Shown: positions 26,453 through 35,967 of the stretch, piece by piece | Position numbering within the stretch: position 1 is the stretch's first letter | Layout: each line of letters starts with the position of its first letter | From: JAGREO01 sp020446285 | Lineage (GTDB): Bacteria; Pseudomonadota; Alphaproteobacteria; Geminicoccales; Geminicoccaceae | DNA length: 64,000 nt | Reading direction: 5' to 3' | NCBI GenBank assembly: GCA_041398005.1 | Contig: JAWKVP010000012.1 | Coordinates: forward strand, 1 to 64,000 | Position numbers and translations under genes: made by a program | Notes under the pieces: generated by a model | What the model was told of the DNA's origin: nothing | What the model saw: the letters and a program-made list of their open reading frames with translations, nothing else | Databases searched by the model: none

Positions 26453-26938
26453 TCAGCGCTTTGAGAACTGAAAGCTCCTGCGGGCCTTCCTGCGACCGTA
26501 CTTCTTGCGCTCGACCTGACGATCATCGCGGGTGAGGAACCCGCCGGCCTTGAGGGCCGGGCGAAGAGCCGGGTCATGATAGGTGAGGGCGCGGCTCAGA
26601 CCGTGCCGGACGGCGCCGGCCTGACCCGACAATCCACCACCGGTGACCGTGCAATAGACATCGTACTGGCCGACCCGGTTGATCGTCTCGCAGGGCTGCG
26701 AAATGATCATCTGCAGCGTCGGACGAGCGAAATAGGCACGCATCTCGCGACCGTTCACGACAAACTTGCCGCTGCCGGGCTTCACCCAGACGCGAGCGAC
26801 CGACTCCTTGCGTCGACCGGTCGCGTAGGACCGTCCAAGCGCATCGATCTTCGGCTCGGCGATGGAGGGCGAGGTCTGGACGGCGCTGCCGTCGGACAGT
26901 TGGGCAAGCTTGGAAAATGCCGTCTCGGCCTCAGCCAT
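26453..26938 (-). CDS. rpsI: 30S ribosomal protein S9
   Basis: 161 residues with a roughly 30-residue N-terminal extension common in alphaproteobacteria. YATGRRKESVARVWV, GGGLSGQAGAVRHGLSRAL and the basic C-terminus KKYGRRKARRSFQFSKR (which reaches the P-site tRNA) are conserved. Overlaps rplM by eight bases. Confidence 0.97.
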   Translation of the reverse strand: MAEAETAFSKLAQLSDGSAVQTSPSIAEPKIDALGRSYATGRRKESVARVWVKPGSGKFVVNGREMRAYFARPTLQMIISQPCETINRVGQYDVYCTVTGGGLSGQAGAVRHGLSRALTYHDPALRPALKAGGFLTRDDRQVERKKYGRRKARRSFQFSKR

Positions 26939-27407
26939 TTGTCGCCTCCAGCCTGCTGTTCTTGGAGTTCATCGAGGCAATGTCCAGCGCCTTCGGCGAC
27001 TGAGCCTGATGCACATGCTCGGCACCGGAATAGACATGCAGCTTGCGCATGACCTGGTTGCCGAGCGGACCCCTGGGGATCATGCGGCGGACGGCGAGTT
27101 CGATCACCTGCTCGGGGCGCTTGCCGCTCAGCATCTTTCCGGCGGTCGACTCCTTGATACCACCAGGATAGCCGGTGTGCCTGAAGTATGTCTTGTCGGT
27201 GAGCTTGCGACCGGTCAGGGCGACTTTCTCGGCATTGACGATCACGATGTGATCGCCGCAATCCATGTGCGGCGTGTACATTGCCTTGTGCTTGCCGCGC
27301 AGGCGGTTGGCGACGATCGAGGCCAGACGGCCAAGGACCAGGCCTTCGGCGTCGATCACGAACCATTCCCGCTCGATATCGCCGGGCTTGGCGCTGTATG
27401 TCTTCAT
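26931..27407 (-). CDS. rplM: 50S ribosomal protein L13
   Basis: 158 residues. WFVIDAEGLVLGRLAS, HKAMYTPHMDCGDHIVIVNA and RMIPRGPLGNQVMRKLHVYSG are signatures of L13. First gene of the rplM-rpsI operon; promoter in the 150 bases upstream. Confidence 0.97.
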   Translation of the reverse strand: MKTYSAKPGDIEREWFVIDAEGLVLGRLASIVANRLRGKHKAMYTPHMDCGDHIVIVNAEKVALTGRKLTDKTYFRHTGYPGGIKESTAGKMLSGKRPEQVIELAVRRMIPRGPLGNQVMRKLHVYSGAEHVHQAQSPKALDIASMNSKNSRLEATNG

Positions 27408-27558
27408 GATGTTCCCGGGCTCTCAGGGGACCTCACGAGACAGACATCAGCAACGGGTCTCGAGGCGGATGCTGCCGACGCAAGGTCAACGAAACAGTTG
27501 CGGGCACCCTCGGGCGCCCGTCAGCGGTGCGCATCACTAGAGCCCGAATGTCCGCATG

Positions 27559-28779
27559 TCAACGGCCAATCAGGCGACGCAGGCCGCCATGGCGAAGGAT
27601 CGGCAGGATCATGAACGCGACCGCGCCGCAGAGCAGGGCGAACCGTATGCCGATCGCATCGGCCAGTGCGCCGAGCGCCAGCGCACCGATGGCGGGTGCG
27701 GCGCGAAACGTGATGCCGAACAGGCTCATGACCCGACCGCGCAATTCGCCCGGAACGGCGAGCTGCATCATGGTCTGTGCATTGACACCGGAGCCGACGA
27801 GGCAGATGCCGGCAAGGGCGGTAAAGAGGAGCGAGAGTGCGAAGTTCGGTGCAAGTGCCACCGCGATGGCGGCGAGTGCGGCACCGGTGAGCCAGCGCAA
27901 CAGTGCCGGAATGCCCGGTTCACTTTCCATGGTGGCGACCGCGAGCCCGCCGAGAATGGCGCCGAGCCCCAGGGAGGCGCTCAGCATCGCGAGGCCGGCC
28001 GCACCCATTCCGTGCACGCCATCGGCGAGGGCCGGAAGCAGTTCGCCGAGCGGGCGGATCAGGAGCGCTCCGGCGACGATGAGCACGAACAGTCCGCGTA
28101 TGCCCTGATTGTCGAAGACATAGCGTATCCCCTCGGCGATCTGTGTGAGGAAGGGTGCGCGGGTTGCGTGGCGTTCGTCGGGGATGGGCCTGATCGTCGA
28201 GAGCGCCAGCAGGAAGGGAATGTAGGTCAGGGCGTTGACGAAGAAGGCCCAGGAGGTTCCGAACGAGGCGATGATCAGGCCAGCGATCGCCGGGCCGATG
28301 AAGCGTGCGCCGTTGAAAACCATGCTGTTGATGGCAATGGCCGGGCCGATGAGGTCGCCGCGCACCAGCTGGGGAATGAGGGAAAGGCGGGCGGGCTGAT
28401 TGAGTCCGACGAGCACCCCGTGCAGGGTGGTCAGCACGAGAAGGAGATGGATGCCGAGCATCCCGGCGCCTGCGGCCAGCCAGAGAAGGATCGCCACGGC
28501 GAACATCGCCGACTGGAACGCCAGCATGAGAAGGCGCCGGTCGTGACGGTCGGCGAGAACCCCGCCAACCGGCCCGATGAGAAGTGCCGGAAAGAGGTCC
28601 GCGAAGGCGACGATACCGAGCCAGGCCGAGCTTCCGGTGAGATCCCAGGCGAGCCAGCCCGTTGCCGTCCGCTGCATCCAGTTGCCGACCAGCGATACAC
28701 TGTTGCCGGCGACATAGCGGGCATAGGCCGCCTCGCGGAACGCCATCTGCAGGTTGCGCAGCCGGCGCGCGTCCGCCAT
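27559..28779 (-). CDS. MFS transporter of the EntS/secretion-effector type
   Basis: 406 residues with about 12 hydrophobic helices. FREAAYARYVAGNSVSLVGNWMQ and the loop GGVLADRHDRRLLML (motif A) fit the MFS_3/EntS-like exporter group. Substrate is unknown. Its start codon overlaps the stop of the thioesterase gene by one base (TGATG), so the two are co-translated. Confidence 0.85.
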   Translation of the reverse strand: MADARRLRNLQMAFREAAYARYVAGNSVSLVGNWMQRTATGWLAWDLTGSSAWLGIVAFADLFPALLIGPVGGVLADRHDRRLLMLAFQSAMFAVAILLWLAAGAGMLGIHLLLVLTTLHGVLVGLNQPARLSLIPQLVRGDLIGPAIAINSMVFNGARFIGPAIAGLIIASFGTSWAFFVNALTYIPFLLALSTIRPIPDERHATRAPFLTQIAEGIRYVFDNQGIRGLFVLIVAGALLIRPLGELLPALADGVHGMGAAGLAMLSASLGLGAILGGLAVATMESEPGIPALLRWLTGAALAAIAVALAPNFALSLLFTALAGICLVGSGVNAQTMMQLAVPGELRGRVMSLFGITFRAAPAIGALALGALADAIGIRFALLCGAVAFMILPILRHGGLRRLIGR

Positions 28780-29207
28780 CAGCCGGTTCCGGGCGGAATG
28801 GCGTATGTGCCGGTGGCGTGGGCGGTGGGGCTCGTGGCGTGCTCGCTCTCGATCGTGACCTCACCGACGAACAGCGAGCGGCCGAGCTTGAGGTTCCGGC
28901 CCCGGGCGATGAGGGTTCCCGGTTGCGGCTTGCGCAGGAAATGGATGTTCATGTCGGTCGTCACCGCGAGCGACACCGAACCGATCATCGACAGGCAGAC
29001 GCCATAGAGCGTGATGTCGGCAAGCGCCATCATCGCCGGCCCGCAGATCGTGCCGCCCGGCCGCAGGAGCATGTCCTTGTGCGGCAGGCGTATGTCGACG
29101 GCGCCGTGATCGAAACGTTCGACAGTGAAATCGAGCAGGCCGACATAGGGCACGCCCTGAACGGCCAGTTCAAGGAAGGCGTCGGGCGTCATCTTGGCAG
29201 AGGGCAT
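28779..29207 (-). CDS. PaaI-type hotdog thioesterase
   Basis: About 142 residues. The hotdog core is visible: DHGAVDIRLPHKDMLLRPGGTICGPAMMALADITLYG and TTDMNIHFLRKPQPG-like strands, here with Gly in place of a common catalytic Asn/Gln position uncertain. Probably hydrolyses an acyl- or aryl-CoA. ATG 29207 follows GGAAAG; ATG 29237 is possible. Confidence 0.8.
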   Translation of the reverse strand: MPSAKMTPDAFLELAVQGVPYVGLLDFTVERFDHGAVDIRLPHKDMLLRPGGTICGPAMMALADITLYGVCLSMIGSVSLAVTTDMNIHFLRKPQPGTLIARGRNLKLGRSLFVGEVTIESEHATSPTAHATGTYAIPPGTG

Positions 29208-29347
29208 GTCTTTCCAGCTCACCTGGTCTCGTCGCATCAGGTGATCGGGGTTCGCACCGGAACCGTCAAGCCCGGCGAACGCCCCGGGATATTCCGGTTC
29301 TCCGCAAAGCGGCACCCGGGGGCATTCCCCCCGGCAAGCGGCAGACG

Positions 29348-30076
29348 TCAGGCGGTCGCCGGGGAGGTGCTGATGCGCGGCATGACCCGATCCGGTTCCT
29401 TGAGCACGGACTCGATCCGCCTCGCAAGAGCCAGAACATCCCGATGCGCCGACGAGCCGGAGGCGATATCACCGACCCAGCGGCGAGCCTGGAATGCCTT
29501 CCCGAACTTCTTGTCGTAGCGCACGGGTTCGACCATCTCCTCGCCGAAACCCTCGAGCTGCTCGCGGACGCCGCCATCATCGAACCAGCCGGCGCGCACC
29601 TGGCTTGGAACGATCAGGACCTTGGGCGGCGCTGCCGCCCGCTCGCGCCGGGTCTGCCCGACATAGCGAAGCGTCCGCTTGGTTGCCTGCACATCCACCT
29701 CGGAGGTGGAACTCGGAATGAGAATCACATCGGCGACGAGGAATGCGGACGCCAGTACCGGCGAGACGACTGCCGGAAGGTCGATGACCAGCCGGGTGTA
29801 GCGCGTGCGCAGGATGTCGAGTTCCTCGATCCATTCGCCGGCGGCGTTCAGGTCGCGCAGCGGAAACTCCGCCACGGCCGCGGGAAGCAGCGACCCGCTC
29901 GACCAGAGCGTGGCGCTTTTCTGCGGATCGGTGTCGATGATGACGGTCCGGTGGCCCTCATCGGCCAGTGCCGACGCGGTATTGACGGCAATGGTCGACT
30001 TGCCGGTGCCGCCCTTGAGGTTTCCCACGACAATGATCCGGGGAGCACCTTTGACACGCCGACGGAATATCTGCAC
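29348..30076 (-). CDS. ParA family ATPase, stand-alone
   Basis: 242 residues. Deviant Walker A VVGNLKGGTGKSTIAVN with the signature Lys, Walker A' IIDTDPQKSATLW, and switch LVIDLPAVVSP. The length and context (no parB or centromere cluster) suggest a partner-less ParA/Soj-like or protein-positioning ATPase rather than chromosome segregation. Cytoplasmic, dimerises on ATP. It shares a 227-bp divergent region with the enoyl-CoA hydratase gene. Confidence 0.85.
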   Translation of the reverse strand: MQIFRRRVKGAPRIIVVGNLKGGTGKSTIAVNTASALADEGHRTVIIDTDPQKSATLWSSGSLLPAAVAEFPLRDLNAAGEWIEELDILRTRYTRLVIDLPAVVSPVLASAFLVADVILIPSSTSEVDVQATKRTLRYVGQTRRERAAAPPKVLIVPSQVRAGWFDDGGVREQLEGFGEEMVEPVRYDKKFGKAFQARRWVGDIASGSSAHRDVLALARRIESVLKEPDRVMPRISTSPATA

Positions 30077-30206
30077 GGTTCGTTCCTCACATTCTGTCCG
30101 GCGAAAGCAGGGGCCTGCGGCTCACCTGCCCTTGCCGCCTAAAGCGGAAATGGACCCTCATCCCCGGAATGACATCGGGCAGCAACTTCTCGGGCAGCTT
30201 GTATCA

Positions 30207-30234
30207 CATGAAGGGAAGCGATACGCCCTTCATG
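30207..30234. promoter_or_regulatory. 9-bp inverted repeat in divergent promoter region
   Basis: Arms CATGAAGGG (30207-30215) and CCCTTCATG (30226-30234) with a 10-nt spacer, between the ParA gene and the enoyl-CoA hydratase gene. A candidate operator; no regulator is adjacent. Confidence 0.4.
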
Positions 30235-30303
30235 CAGCTTTGATCCTTCTTAAACAATCCACAAGTGGTGCGATCTTCAAAGAAGTCAGGGGCATAAAGA
30301 GGT

Positions 30304-31089
30304 ATGAACATGTCTGACGAAAGGCTCCTTCTGGTCGAACACAGCCGGGGGGTGGTGACACTTGCACTCAACCGGCCCGACGCGTTCAACAGTCTTTCGC
30401 TCGCGGTGCTGACCCGTCTCGAGGAAGAGCTCGACGGACTAGCCAGCGATCCGAAGGCGCGCGTGGTTGTTCTCACCGGTAACGGCAAGGCATTCTGCGC
30501 CGGGCACGATCTCAAGGAAATGGGTGCCGATCTCGCATTCGAGCCGGTCCGCACCCTGTTCACCCATTGCTCGCGGCTGATGATGAAGCTCGCGCGTCTG
30601 CCGCAGCCGGTGATCGCGCGTGTCGACGGGATCGCCACGGCTGCCGGCTGTCAGCTCGTGGCTGCCTGCGATCTCGCGATCTGCACGAGGGAAAGCCGTT
30701 TCGCCACCTCGGGCGTCAAGTATGGCCTCTTCTGCTCGACGCCGATGGTCGCGTTGTCGCGCAATGTCGGACGCAAGCTCGCGATGGAGATGCTGCTCAC
30801 CGGCGATTTCATCGGCGCCGACCGGGCCCTTGCGCACGGACTGGTGAACGAGGTGGTCGACAGGGCCGATCTGGACGAAGCGGTGGCCGGTCTCGCCGCA
30901 CGGTTGATGGAGAAACCCCGCGCGGTCCTCGCCCTTGGCAAGCGCGCCTTTTACGAACAGCTCGAGATGGGCATGGAAGACGCCTATGCCATGACCACCG
31001 AGGTGATCGTGCAGAATGCGCTGGGCGACGATTTCGAGGAGGGGCTTCGCGCCTTTCTGGAAAAGCGCAAGCCCGTCTGGCCGGACTGA
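30304..31089 (+). CDS. Enoyl-CoA hydratase/isomerase family protein
   Basis: 261 residues of the crotonase fold. The oxyanion-hole segments FCAGHDLKEMG (near 62) and GIATAAGCQLVAACDLAI (near 105) are present; one acidic catalytic position is replaced, as in the ECHDC3-like branch, so the true reaction is uncertain. ATG codons at 30304 and 30310 both possible. Confidence 0.85.
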   Translation: MNMSDERLLLVEHSRGVVTLALNRPDAFNSLSLAVLTRLEEELDGLASDPKARVVVLTGNGKAFCAGHDLKEMGADLAFEPVRTLFTHCSRLMMKLARLPQPVIARVDGIATAAGCQLVAACDLAICTRESRFATSGVKYGLFCSTPMVALSRNVGRKLAMEMLLTGDFIGADRALAHGLVNEVVDRADLDEAVAGLAARLMEKPRAVLALGKRAFYEQLEMGMEDAYAMTTEVIVQNALGDDFEEGLRAFLEKRKPVWPD

Positions 31090-31255
31090 CGACCCCGCGT
31101 CCGTCCTTTCGGGGGCGGCTGATATACGAGCATTTCCGCCTGCATCGCGGCTATCGGCATTTCGGAATGACGCTGCTAGGATCGAACGGCCGGCTGCACA
31201 AGCGACTGCTGCGGGTGCTCGGATCCGGGAAAGAAGAACAAGGGCGGGACATCTC

Positions 31256-32575
31256 ATGGAGCAGGTCTATCTGACCGTCATCTTTCTGGTCACGCTGTTC
31301 TTCCTGCTCGGCAGCGGTGTCTGGGTCGCCCTGTCGCTGCTCGGTGTCGCACTGGTGGGCATGGAACTGTTCACCTCGCGGCCCGCGGGCGACGCGATGA
31401 TCACGACCATATGGACCGGTGCTTCCTCATGGTCGCTCACCGCCCTGCCGCTCTTCATCTGGATGGGCGAGATCCTCTTCCGGACCCGGCTTTCCGAGGA
31501 CATGTTCCGCGGTCTGTCACCGTGGATGGCGCACCTGCCCGGGCGCCTGCTGCATACCAATATCGTCGGCTGCACGGTCTTCGCCGCAGTCTCCGGAAGC
31601 TCGGCGGCGACGATGACGACCGTCGGCAAGATGGCCATTCCCGAACTGCGACGCAGGCGCTATCCCGAGCGCCTGATCATCGGCACGCTCGCCGGTGCCG
31701 GAACGCTCGGGCTCATGATCCCGCCGTCGCTCACGCTGATCGTCTATGGTGTGACGATCAACGAATCGATCTCCAAGCTGTTCATCGCCGGCGTCCTGCC
31801 GGGTCTGACCCTGGCTCTCCTGTTCATGGGTTATGTGGCGCTGTGGTCGTTTCTGCGCCGTGACGAGGTGGCGGCGCTCGAGGACGAACCGCCGCGCGGG
31901 TTCATGGAAAAGGTACATGAGAGCCGTTATCTCATACCGGTCCTGCTGCTCGTCATCAGCGTTCTCGGCTCGATCTATGCCGGCCTCGCGACCGCGACCG
32001 AGGCTGCGAGTTTCGGTGTCGTCGGAGCGCTGGTCCTCGCATTCGCCCAGGGATCGCTGGACTGGAAGAGCTTCCAGACGAGCCTCATGGGAGCGGTCAA
32101 GACCTCGTGCATGATCGCCTTCATCCTCATGGGCGCCTCGTTTCTTTCGCTGTCGATGGGGTTTACCGGTCTTCCCCGGGCGCTCGCCGGCTGGATCGCC
32201 AGTCTCAATCTCTCGCCCATCGAGCTCATCGCCGCGCTCACCCTGTTCTACATCGTCATCGGCTGCTTCCTCGACGGCATCAGTTCGGTGGTGCTGACCA
32301 TGGCGGTCGTCGAGCCCATGGTACGCGGTGCGGGGATCGACATGATCTGGTTCGGCATCTTCATCGTGGTGGTGGTCGAGATGGCGCAGATCACGCCGCC
32401 CGTGGGCTTCAATCTCTTCGTCATGCAGGGAATGACCGGGCACCAGATCCTCTATGTTGCCCGCACGGCCTTGCCGTTCTTCATCATCATGGTGTTCATG
32501 GTCGTGTTGCTCGTGGCGGTTCCGGAACTTGCGACCTACCTGCCGGAAAACATGCGCCAGACACCGGGCGGCTGA
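31256..32575 (+). CDS. TRAP transporter large permease, DctM type
   Basis: 439 residues, about 12-13 helices; LHTNIVGCTVFAAVSGSSAAT and IPPSLTLIVYGVTINESISKLFIAG are DctM signatures, and QITPPVGFNLFVMQGM near the end is the second conserved loop. The usual partners DctQ (small permease) and DctP (binding protein) are not within reach on either side, so they are encoded elsewhere or this is an unusual stand-alone. GGGCGGG precedes the ATG at 31256. Confidence 0.9.
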   Translation: MEQVYLTVIFLVTLFFLLGSGVWVALSLLGVALVGMELFTSRPAGDAMITTIWTGASSWSLTALPLFIWMGEILFRTRLSEDMFRGLSPWMAHLPGRLLHTNIVGCTVFAAVSGSSAATMTTVGKMAIPELRRRRYPERLIIGTLAGAGTLGLMIPPSLTLIVYGVTINESISKLFIAGVLPGLTLALLFMGYVALWSFLRRDEVAALEDEPPRGFMEKVHESRYLIPVLLLVISVLGSIYAGLATATEAASFGVVGALVLAFAQGSLDWKSFQTSLMGAVKTSCMIAFILMGASFLSLSMGFTGLPRALAGWIASLNLSPIELIAALTLFYIVIGCFLDGISSVVLTMAVVEPMVRGAGIDMIWFGIFIVVVVEMAQITPPVGFNLFVMQGMTGHQILYVARTALPFFIIMVFMVVLLVAVPELATYLPENMRQTPGG

Positions 32576-32585
32576 GCGCCAGCGG

Positions 32586-33983
32586 ATGAACCGCGCGGAT
32601 TCCGCCCGTGAGCCGGCATCGCGTGAGCCGGCATCGCGCCCGCCGGCGCGGTCGGCGGGCGCGCATGTCGCACGAACCTTGCGCCTTGCCGTTCCGCTGA
32701 TGCTCGGGCGTGCGGGCGTCCTCCTCATGGTTGCGATCGATACCGTCATGATCGGCCGGGTGGCCGCCGACGAGGTGGCGTTCTATGGCATGGGCGGCGT
32801 GCCCTTCCTGTTCTTCCTCATCTTCGGCGTCGGTGTACTGACAGGAGCCGTACCGCTGGTGGCACAGGCGGCGGGAGCGGGTCGCATGCAGGATTGCGGG
32901 CGCATATGGCTGCTGGCCATGGCGACGGGATTCCTCTTCGGGCTCCTCGGCATGGCGATCCTCTCGCAGGCCGAAACCCTGCTCCTCATGGCCGGACAAC
33001 AGGCGCTCCTTGCGGCCGGTGCCGCACGGGTGAGCTGGCAGCTGGCCCTCGGCCTGCCATTCCTGCTCATGCACTATGCGTCGGCTTCCTTCATGGAGGC
33101 CCTTGGCCGGCCGCTGCCGGGCATGGTGTTCATGGCCATCGCCAACATCCTCAATGCGGCGCTCAACTGGCTCCTGATGTTCGGAATTCCGGGCATCGAA
33201 GCGAATGGCGCATCGGCTGCCGCGCTCGCCACCACGATCGTGAGGGTCTTCCTCTTCGTCGGGCTCTCCACCTTCATTCTCGTCTCTCTCGACCATGCCG
33301 CATACGGCATCGGCCGTATTGGTCCAAGGGGTCCGGCCGACTGGATGAAGCTCCTGAAGACGGGCCTTCCGTTCGGCGTCGCACAGGGGATCGAGACCTC
33401 CTCGTTTCAGGCGGTGGCGATCTTCGCCGGATGGCTCGGCACGCTGCCCATGGCCGCCTATACGGCAGTCGTGAACCTGGTCGCCATGTTCTACATGCTC
33501 TCATCCGGGCTTGCGGTTGCCACCTCGATCCGGGTCGCGAATGCGGTCGGGCGCAACGATGATGACGGCATGCGCGAGGCAGCGGCCACCGGATTCCGCA
33601 TGACGCTGGTCCTGACCGTCGTTCTTGCCTTCCTTCTCTGGCTCGCGCCGGCGCCCTTTGCTCGATTCTATCTCGGTGAACCGCAGGCAGCACGGCTGAT
33701 GGCCTCGGTGCTCTGGGTCGTGGGCCTCGTCGTGATTTTCGATGGTACGCAGGTCATGCTCATGAGCGTTCTGCGCGGAGCATCCGACAGGTGGGTGCCG
33801 ACGGGTCTGCATCTCGTCGCCTGTGCACTCGTTCTGGCACCTTCGGCCTGGCTTCTCGCCATTGTCGCCGGTCTCGGCCTGCACGGTCTTCTGGCGGGTA
33901 TGGCAACCGGCCTTTTTGCCGCCACCTGCCTTCTCGGCCGGCGCAAGAGCAGGATCCTCGCACTGGGGGCGAGGCAGTTGTAA
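32586..33983 (+). CDS. MATE family efflux transporter
   Basis: 465 residues with 12 hydrophobic helices in two six-helix halves: LRLAVPLMLGRAGVLLMVAIDTVMIGR at the first helix and LLKTGLPFGVAQGIETSSFQ at the second half. NorM/DinF-like proton- or sodium-coupled drug/toxin exporter; substrate unknown. The N-terminus holds a direct EPASREPAS duplication. Ten bases after the DctM stop, likely same transcript. Confidence 0.88.
   Translation: MNRADSAREPASREPASRPPARSAGAHVARTLRLAVPLMLGRAGVLLMVAIDTVMIGRVAADEVAFYGMGGVPFLFFLIFGVGVLTGAVPLVAQAAGAGRMQDCGRIWLLAMATGFLFGLLGMAILSQAETLLLMAGQQALLAAGAARVSWQLALGLPFLLMHYASASFMEALGRPLPGMVFMAIANILNAALNWLLMFGIPGIEANGASAAALATTIVRVFLFVGLSTFILVSLDHAAYGIGRIGPRGPADWMKLLKTGLPFGVAQGIETSSFQAVAIFAGWLGTLPMAAYTAVVNLVAMFYMLSSGLAVATSIRVANAVGRNDDDGMREAAATGFRMTLVLTVVLAFLLWLAPAPFARFYLGEPQAARLMASVLWVVGLVVIFDGTQVMLMSVLRGASDRWVPTGLHLVACALVLAPSAWLLAIVAGLGLHGLLAGMATGLFAATCLLGRRKSRILALGARQL
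32607..32636 (+). repeat. 15-bp tandem duplication inside the MATE gene
   Basis: Two exact 15-bp copies of CGTGAGCCGGCATCG in the N-terminal coding part, encoding the repeated REPAS segment; in frame, so probably harmless slippage. Confidence 0.6.
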
Positions 33984-34274
33984 TCTCGTTTGTCAAAACA
34001 AGAAAAATATATTGAAAACATACTGATAAATGATTTTTCTGATGTTTTCTGTTATCGAACATATCGGTCCTCACAGAGTAGCTTCCCGCAACTTCGAGGC
34101 GATCCGGCCTTCCGGTTCACGCAACGATTATTTTTAACGAAAATTCGAGGCATTAATGATTGGGTAAGTCTCCGATGGGATATTCGCAATCACTCGCGAA
34201 ACGTATGTTCGAAGGTTCGGCGCTGTGCATCTCCATCGAAGCCCGGATTGTCCGCCAGGGGGCCATCAAAGACC
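33984..34274. promoter_or_regulatory. AT-rich intergenic region before the second GGDEF-EAL gene
   Basis: About 290 bases, the first 120 strongly AT-rich (runs such as AAAAATATATTG and GATTTTTCTGATG) in a GC-rich window; probably the promoter region. An open frame continues through it upstream of the chosen start but encodes no recognisable domain. Confidence 0.45.
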
Positions 34275-35957
34275 ATGTCATCGGGGAAACGGATCTTGGG
34301 CATGACCTTGTCCGCATCTTCGAACGAGCGGGTCAAAGGCATGGTCGACGGAACGACCGCGCTGATTTCGCTGTTCTCGCGCGATGGCGAGTTCATTCAC
34401 GCAAACCCGGCGGCGACCGGCTTTTTCGGCGATGCGCGTCCGCGACTGCTCGATTGGCTGGTGGATCGTGACGCGCGGCAGAGGCTGCTCGAATGTCTCG
34501 ATCGGGAGGACGAGGTCCGTTCCCTTTGCGAGGTGACGACGACAAACGGTCGTCGATGGCATGATCTCGATCTGCGATCGTGCACGGACACGGAGAGCGG
34601 CCGCGATGCGGTTCTGCTCACCTGCATCGATGTGACCGAACTGAAGGCCGCGGGAGAGCGCGCCCATTTCCTTGCGCAGAATGACCGCCTCACGGGGTTG
34701 CGCAATCGCGATTTTCTCGAGCTCCATGTCTCGCAACTGGTCGAACAGGACGGCCCGGACGGTCGTTTCGTCCTGTTGCTCGCCGATATCGATGATTTCC
34801 AGGGCATCAACAACTGGCTTGGCGACGATATCGGAAACCGGATTCTCGAGGCGACCGCGAACCGGATCCGGGCGAGCCTCAGGGGTGGCGATGTGGCGGC
34901 GCGCGTTTCCGGCGACCAGTTCGCAATCGTGAGCCGGGGCACCGATGATGCCGAATCCTGCGAGGTGCTGGTGACGCGCCTGCGCGCGGCCATTGCCGCA
35001 CCTCTTCGGATCAACGGTCATGACATCACCATTCCCGTCTCGTTCGGCATCGCCATGTATCCCTGCGACGGCAGCGATTTCGGCGGATTGATGCGCAACG
35101 CTCATCTGGCGCTGCAGGCGGCGAAGGCGCAGGGATGGTCATCATGGTGCTATTTTCGACCGTCGATGAACGAGAAGGCCCGCCGGCGGGTCGAATTCGA
35201 GGCCGAACTTCGTGCGGCCATTCGCGAGCGGCAGTTCGTCGTCCATTACCAGCCCCGCGTATCGATCGCGGACAACAGGGCCGATGCGGTCGAGGCACTG
35301 GTACGCTGGAACCACCCCGCGAGGGGCATCCTGCTGCCCGGCCACTTCATCGGAATGTGCGAGGAGACCGGGCTCATTCACGATCTGGGCATGCAGGTCC
35401 TGGAAGAAGCGCTCCGCCAGCAGCTCGTCTGGAAGAAGGCCGGCCTCGATCTCGGCATGTCGATCAATCTGTCGCCAAGACAGCTCGAACGCGAGAGTTT
35501 TGCCGACGAGATCGGTTCGCGGATCCGGGCCATCGGCGCGGATCCGGCAACGATCGAATTCGAGATCACGGAATCCATGCTGCTCGTCGATGACGGGCCG
35601 ACAAGCAGCAATCTGGCGACCCTCACAGCGACGGGATTCAACCTGTCGATCGACGATTTCGGGACGGGCTACAGCAATCTCGCCCATATTCTCCGCTTTC
35701 CCGTGAGCTGCATCAAGATCGACCGGTCATTCATCATCGCCGGACGCGAAGGCCCGGCGATCGTCGATCTCATCCTCACGCTTGCCCGGCAGATCGGCGC
35801 ACGCGTCGTTGCCGAAGGGGTGGAGACCGACGATCAGCTCAACTGGCTGCGCGAATGCGGCTGCCCGGAATATCAGGGTTTCCTCTTTTCGCGTCCGATT
35901 CCCGCCGACATGCTCGAAAAGAGGATCGCCGGTTTCCCGCAGGTAGCCGCCCTTTGA
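34275..35957 (+). CDS. PAS-like/GGDEF/EAL protein with degenerate GGDEF site
   Basis: About 560 residues from ATG 34275 (ATGs at 34302 and 34341 are alternatives). A PAS-like N-terminal domain (LISLFSRDGEFIHAN), a GGDEF domain whose active loop reads ARVSGDQFAIV (SGDQF for GGDEF), and an intact EAL domain: EALVRWNHP, NLSPRQL, EITESML, DDFGTGYSNL, KIDRSF, AEGVET. It is probably a c-di-GMP phosphodiesterase with the cyclase part acting as a regulatory GTP-binding domain. No membrane segment. Confidence 0.87.
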   Translation: MSSGKRILGMTLSASSNERVKGMVDGTTALISLFSRDGEFIHANPAATGFFGDARPRLLDWLVDRDARQRLLECLDREDEVRSLCEVTTTNGRRWHDLDLRSCTDTESGRDAVLLTCIDVTELKAAGERAHFLAQNDRLTGLRNRDFLELHVSQLVEQDGPDGRFVLLLADIDDFQGINNWLGDDIGNRILEATANRIRASLRGGDVAARVSGDQFAIVSRGTDDAESCEVLVTRLRAAIAAPLRINGHDITIPVSFGIAMYPCDGSDFGGLMRNAHLALQAAKAQGWSSWCYFRPSMNEKARRRVEFEAELRAAIRERQFVVHYQPRVSIADNRADAVEALVRWNHPARGILLPGHFIGMCEETGLIHDLGMQVLEEALRQQLVWKKAGLDLGMSINLSPRQLERESFADEIGSRIRAIGADPATIEFEITESMLLVDDGPTSSNLATLTATGFNLSIDDFGTGYSNLAHILRFPVSCIKIDRSFIIAGREGPAIVDLILTLARQIGARVVAEGVETDDQLNWLRECGCPEYQGFLFSRPIPADMLEKRIAGFPQVAAL

Positions 35958-35967
35958 TCGGTACGGG

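Noticed and set aside
33990..34274. N-terminal extension of the second GGDEF-EAL protein
   Set aside because: The stretch is AT-rich, unlike coding DNA here, and encodes no recognisable domain; the start was placed at 34275.
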